Shown: positions 5,065 through 6,451 of the stretch, piece after piece
Numbering within the stretch: the stretch's first letter is position 1
Layout: each line of letters begins with the position of its first letter
Source of the DNA: Acetobacteraceae bacterium
GTDB taxonomy: Bacteria > Pseudomonadota > Alphaproteobacteria > Acetobacterales > Acetobacteraceae
Direction: 5' to 3'
DNA length: 6,451 nucleotides
Assembly (NCBI GenBank): GCA_030039695.1
Contig: JASHVB010000724.1
Location: forward strand, 1-6,451
Position numbers and translations under genes: made by a program
The notes under the pieces: generated by a model
Seen by the model: only the letters and a program-made list of their open reading frames with translations
What the model was told of the DNA's origin: nothing
Database searches by the model: none

Positions 5065-6057
5065 TCAGCCAACCCCTACCGGCATCCGCGTTGCGGCCGC
5101 GCGCAGGGCGGCCTCAAACGCCTCCTCGCCGGGCAGAATCTGCGGCAGCGGCGCCGGAAACGGGCGCCGCCCGCCACGCAGCGGGCTAATTCGGTCAATT
5201 CCGCGGTCAATATGTTGATCGACGCCGTTTCCGCCACCTCCGGCGGCGCTGCAGACAACTGGCCGGCATCGGCCGACGGAGTCAGGCGGAACGTCCCCAT
5301 CTGGTGGCCGAGCACCTCGCCGGGCCCCTGCCTGCCGTACACCGCCATCCGGTCGCTCGGCGTCGCCACCACGAGCATGGCAGCAGCCCGGCCGCGCCAC
5401 CCGCAAAGGCTACCAGGAGAGCGGTGGTGTCGTCGCCGCCGAGTGGCGCGGCGCGATGCGTGGTGAGGCAGGTCACCTCGCGAATCGGGCGAGGAGGTCG
5501 ATCATGGCGCCGATCTTCTGCGCGCCGACCCGGGTCATGGCGCCGGCGGTCGTCTCCGCCGGCATCGAGCGCCAGGCATCCGCCGTCAGTTGCAGTCCGT
5601 GCAGCGCGCTTTGCTCCGAGCGCGTGGTGACGATGGTGCCGAGCCGGCGTTCCGGTACGGTTTGGCCTACCTCACCATCGAGGGATGGGACCGCCGGCTT
5701 AAGCCGACTGCCAGAACGACGCCGGCATACTCTACCGCTTCGATGGTGCTGGGTGCGTCGGCGACGTTGAGGGTGAAGGGCCTCTCCACGAACACGGATT
5801 TTCCCGCGACGGCGGCGCGGATCACCTGCACGGCGTGCGCGCTGTGCGGTGTGGCGCGTGCCACTGCGTCGCGCGTGCGGTCTGCCAGCAGCACGTCGAA
5901 GTCGCCGATCCAGCGCAGGCCACGCTCGCGGCAGAAATTGGCGACTGGCTCGGCGCGTGTGTGCTGCGGTGAGGCGGATCACCTCGTCGTGGCTACCAAC
6001 GGCGTTGACGAGATACTCGCCCGACCGACCGAGGCCGACGATCGCCGCGCGAATCAT
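5065..6057 (-). pseudogene. Gfo/Idh/MocA-family oxidoreductase, broken by five frame changes
   Basis: A nearly full-length NAD(P)-dependent sugar/inositol-type dehydrogenase gene (about 330 codons) that can be read only by changing frame five times. Segment 1 from ATG 6057 has the Rossmann motif GLGRSG (residues 9-14). Near 5952-5957 the frame shifts and continues EPVANFCRERGLRWIGDFDVL, ATPHSAHA and VFVERPFTL, ending at 5667. Segment 3 (to 5473) reads RRLGTIV and AWRSMPAETTAGAMT. Segment 4 (from about 5479) reads EVTCLTTHRAAPLGGDDTTALL. Segment 5 (from about 5378) reads MAVYGRQGPGEV and TELARCVAGG. Segment 6 (from about 5165) reads RPFPAPLPQILPGEEAFEAALR and stops at 5065. The order is exactly colinear with the family. 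The conserved EKP lysine is arginine (VERP), another sign of decay. In direction of transcription one change equals a 1-base gain and four equal 1-base losses. Neighbouring genes are intact, so wholesale sequencing error is unlikely but not excluded. Confidence 0.85.
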
Positions 6058-6071
6058 GCTGCCGGTTCGTT

Positions 6072-6145
6072 GTCATCGCGAGGCGCAGTGCGCCGAAGCA
6101 ACCCGCGGCAGAAGATCGCTTCGTCGCTGCACGCCTCGCAATGAC
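6072..6145. repeat. Palindromic intergenic repeat with GTCAT...ATGAC ends
   Basis: Two inverted arms of about 30 bases: the left begins GTCATCGCGAGGCG and includes CGAAGCAA (6072-6101). The right arm, read on the minus strand from 6145, begins GTCATTGCGAGGCG and includes CGAAGCGA. They match apart from a few substitutions, around a short centre of about 10-15 bases. This resembles the dispersed GTCATTGCGAGG...CGAAGCAATC elements of many high-GC proteobacterial genomes (from memory, no search run). It fills most of the gap between the transporter stop (6161) and the pseudogene start (6057), and its hairpin could attenuate read-through in either direction. Confidence 0.7.
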
Positions 6146-6160
6146 TGCCGGGAGACGCTG

Positions 6161-6451
6161 TTAAGCCGCTGCTTCGGCCCCGGCCTCGGTCACCAGCTCG
6201 AGCTGGCCAACCGTTTCTTTGCCGAACACCAGCGGAATGCACGCGCCGATGGCGACCACAACGGCAATCCAGCCAAAGAAGAACACCGGCGATCCCGTAC
6301 GCGGCTCGAGGATGAAGGGCGTGATAACGCCGGAGAAGATCCGCCCCGTGGCCTCGCCGAAGAAATGTCCCCGCCCGCGCAGGGCGGTCGGAAATTGCTC
6401 GGAGAGATACACACGAACCGCCGGGAATGATGACAGCACGGTAAAGCCAGT
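6161..6451 (-). CDS. MFS transporter, C-terminal fragment
   Basis: The last 96 codons of a major facilitator superfamily transporter; the rest lies beyond the right edge. The frame is open from base 6451 and stops at 6161. It contains YLSEQFPTALRGRG, the conserved cytoplasmic-loop motif before the penultimate helix pair in proton-coupled sugar/organic-acid transporters of this superfamily. Next comes helix 11-like sequence (HFFGEATGRIFSGVITPFIL) and then a clear final helix (VFFFGWIAVVVAIGACIPLVFG). The tail GKETVGQLELVTEAGAEAAA is cytoplasmic. The substrate cannot be assigned. It is transcribed in the same direction as the broken oxidoreductase, the Lrp-type regulator and the ThDP enzyme, separated from the first of these by a palindromic repeat, which suggests a former transport-plus-catabolism cluster. 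Confidence 0.88.
   Translation of the reverse strand, partial: TGFTVLSSFPAVRVYLSEQFPTALRGRGHFFGEATGRIFSGVITPFILEPRTGSPVFFFGWIAVVVAIGACIPLVFGKETVGQLELVTEAGAEAAA

Noticed and set aside
5065..6057. Programmed frameshifting as the explanation for the broken oxidoreductase
   Set aside because: Five changes in both directions with no evident slippery sequences; decay or indel error is far more likely.
1..6451. CRISPR arrays, tRNA or rRNA genes, transposases, toxin-antitoxin or defence genes
   Set aside because: No direct-repeat/spacer pattern, cloverleaf or rRNA-like sequence, and no protein of these families, was seen on either strand.

Overview
The window is G+C-rich (roughly two thirds by eye) and reads as chromosomal DNA from a proteobacterium. 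A tesA-type esterase gene diverges from a ybbA/ybbP-type ABC transporter, the arrangement known from E. coli and many beta- and gammaproteobacteria. Short palindromic intergenic repeats with GTCAT...ATGAC ends, typical of high-GC proteobacteria, also occur. The genus cannot be named from the sequence; a beta- or gammaproteobacterium is the best guess, with low confidence.

Layout. Positions 1-904 (minus strand) hold the start of a YbbP-like FtsX-family permease and, overlapping it by four bases, its ATPase partner YbbA. A control region of about 310 bp follows, with a four-tract G-quadruplex motif, a 14-bp palindrome and decayed repeat sequence. From 1218 to 2392 (plus strand) there is a two-gene unit, tesA (secreted SGNH esterase) and thpR (2H-family RNA 2',3'-cyclic phosphodiesterase), also joined by an ATGA overlap. 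Positions 2393-2823 hold no gene I can support, only a perfect hairpin and two decayed palindromic repeats between convergent genes. From 2824 to the right end everything lies on the minus strand. In order of transcription these are the C-terminus of an MFS transporter (entering at 6451), a palindromic repeat, a Gfo/Idh/MocA oxidoreductase broken by five frame changes, an Lrp/AsnC regulator with an AT-rich upstream region carrying an imperfect palindrome, and a thiamine-diphosphate enzyme usually labelled acetolactate synthase large subunit.

How the genes may work together. The left half is a conserved envelope/housekeeping block (YbbAP export-type ABC transporter, periplasmic TesA, and the RNA enzyme ThpR as co-transcribed passenger). 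The right half looks like a small catabolic or amino/keto-acid locus: transporter, dehydrogenase, Lrp-type sensor and ThDP-dependent lyase. Its dehydrogenase has died, so the pathway is probably reduced or re-purposed here. I see no CRISPR array, tRNA or rRNA gene, phage gene, toxin-antitoxin pair or transposase, and no convincing new multi-gene system. The most informative observations are the multi-frameshift pseudogene, the repeat next to its start, the G-quadruplex in the tesA/ybbA control region and the candidate Lrp operator.
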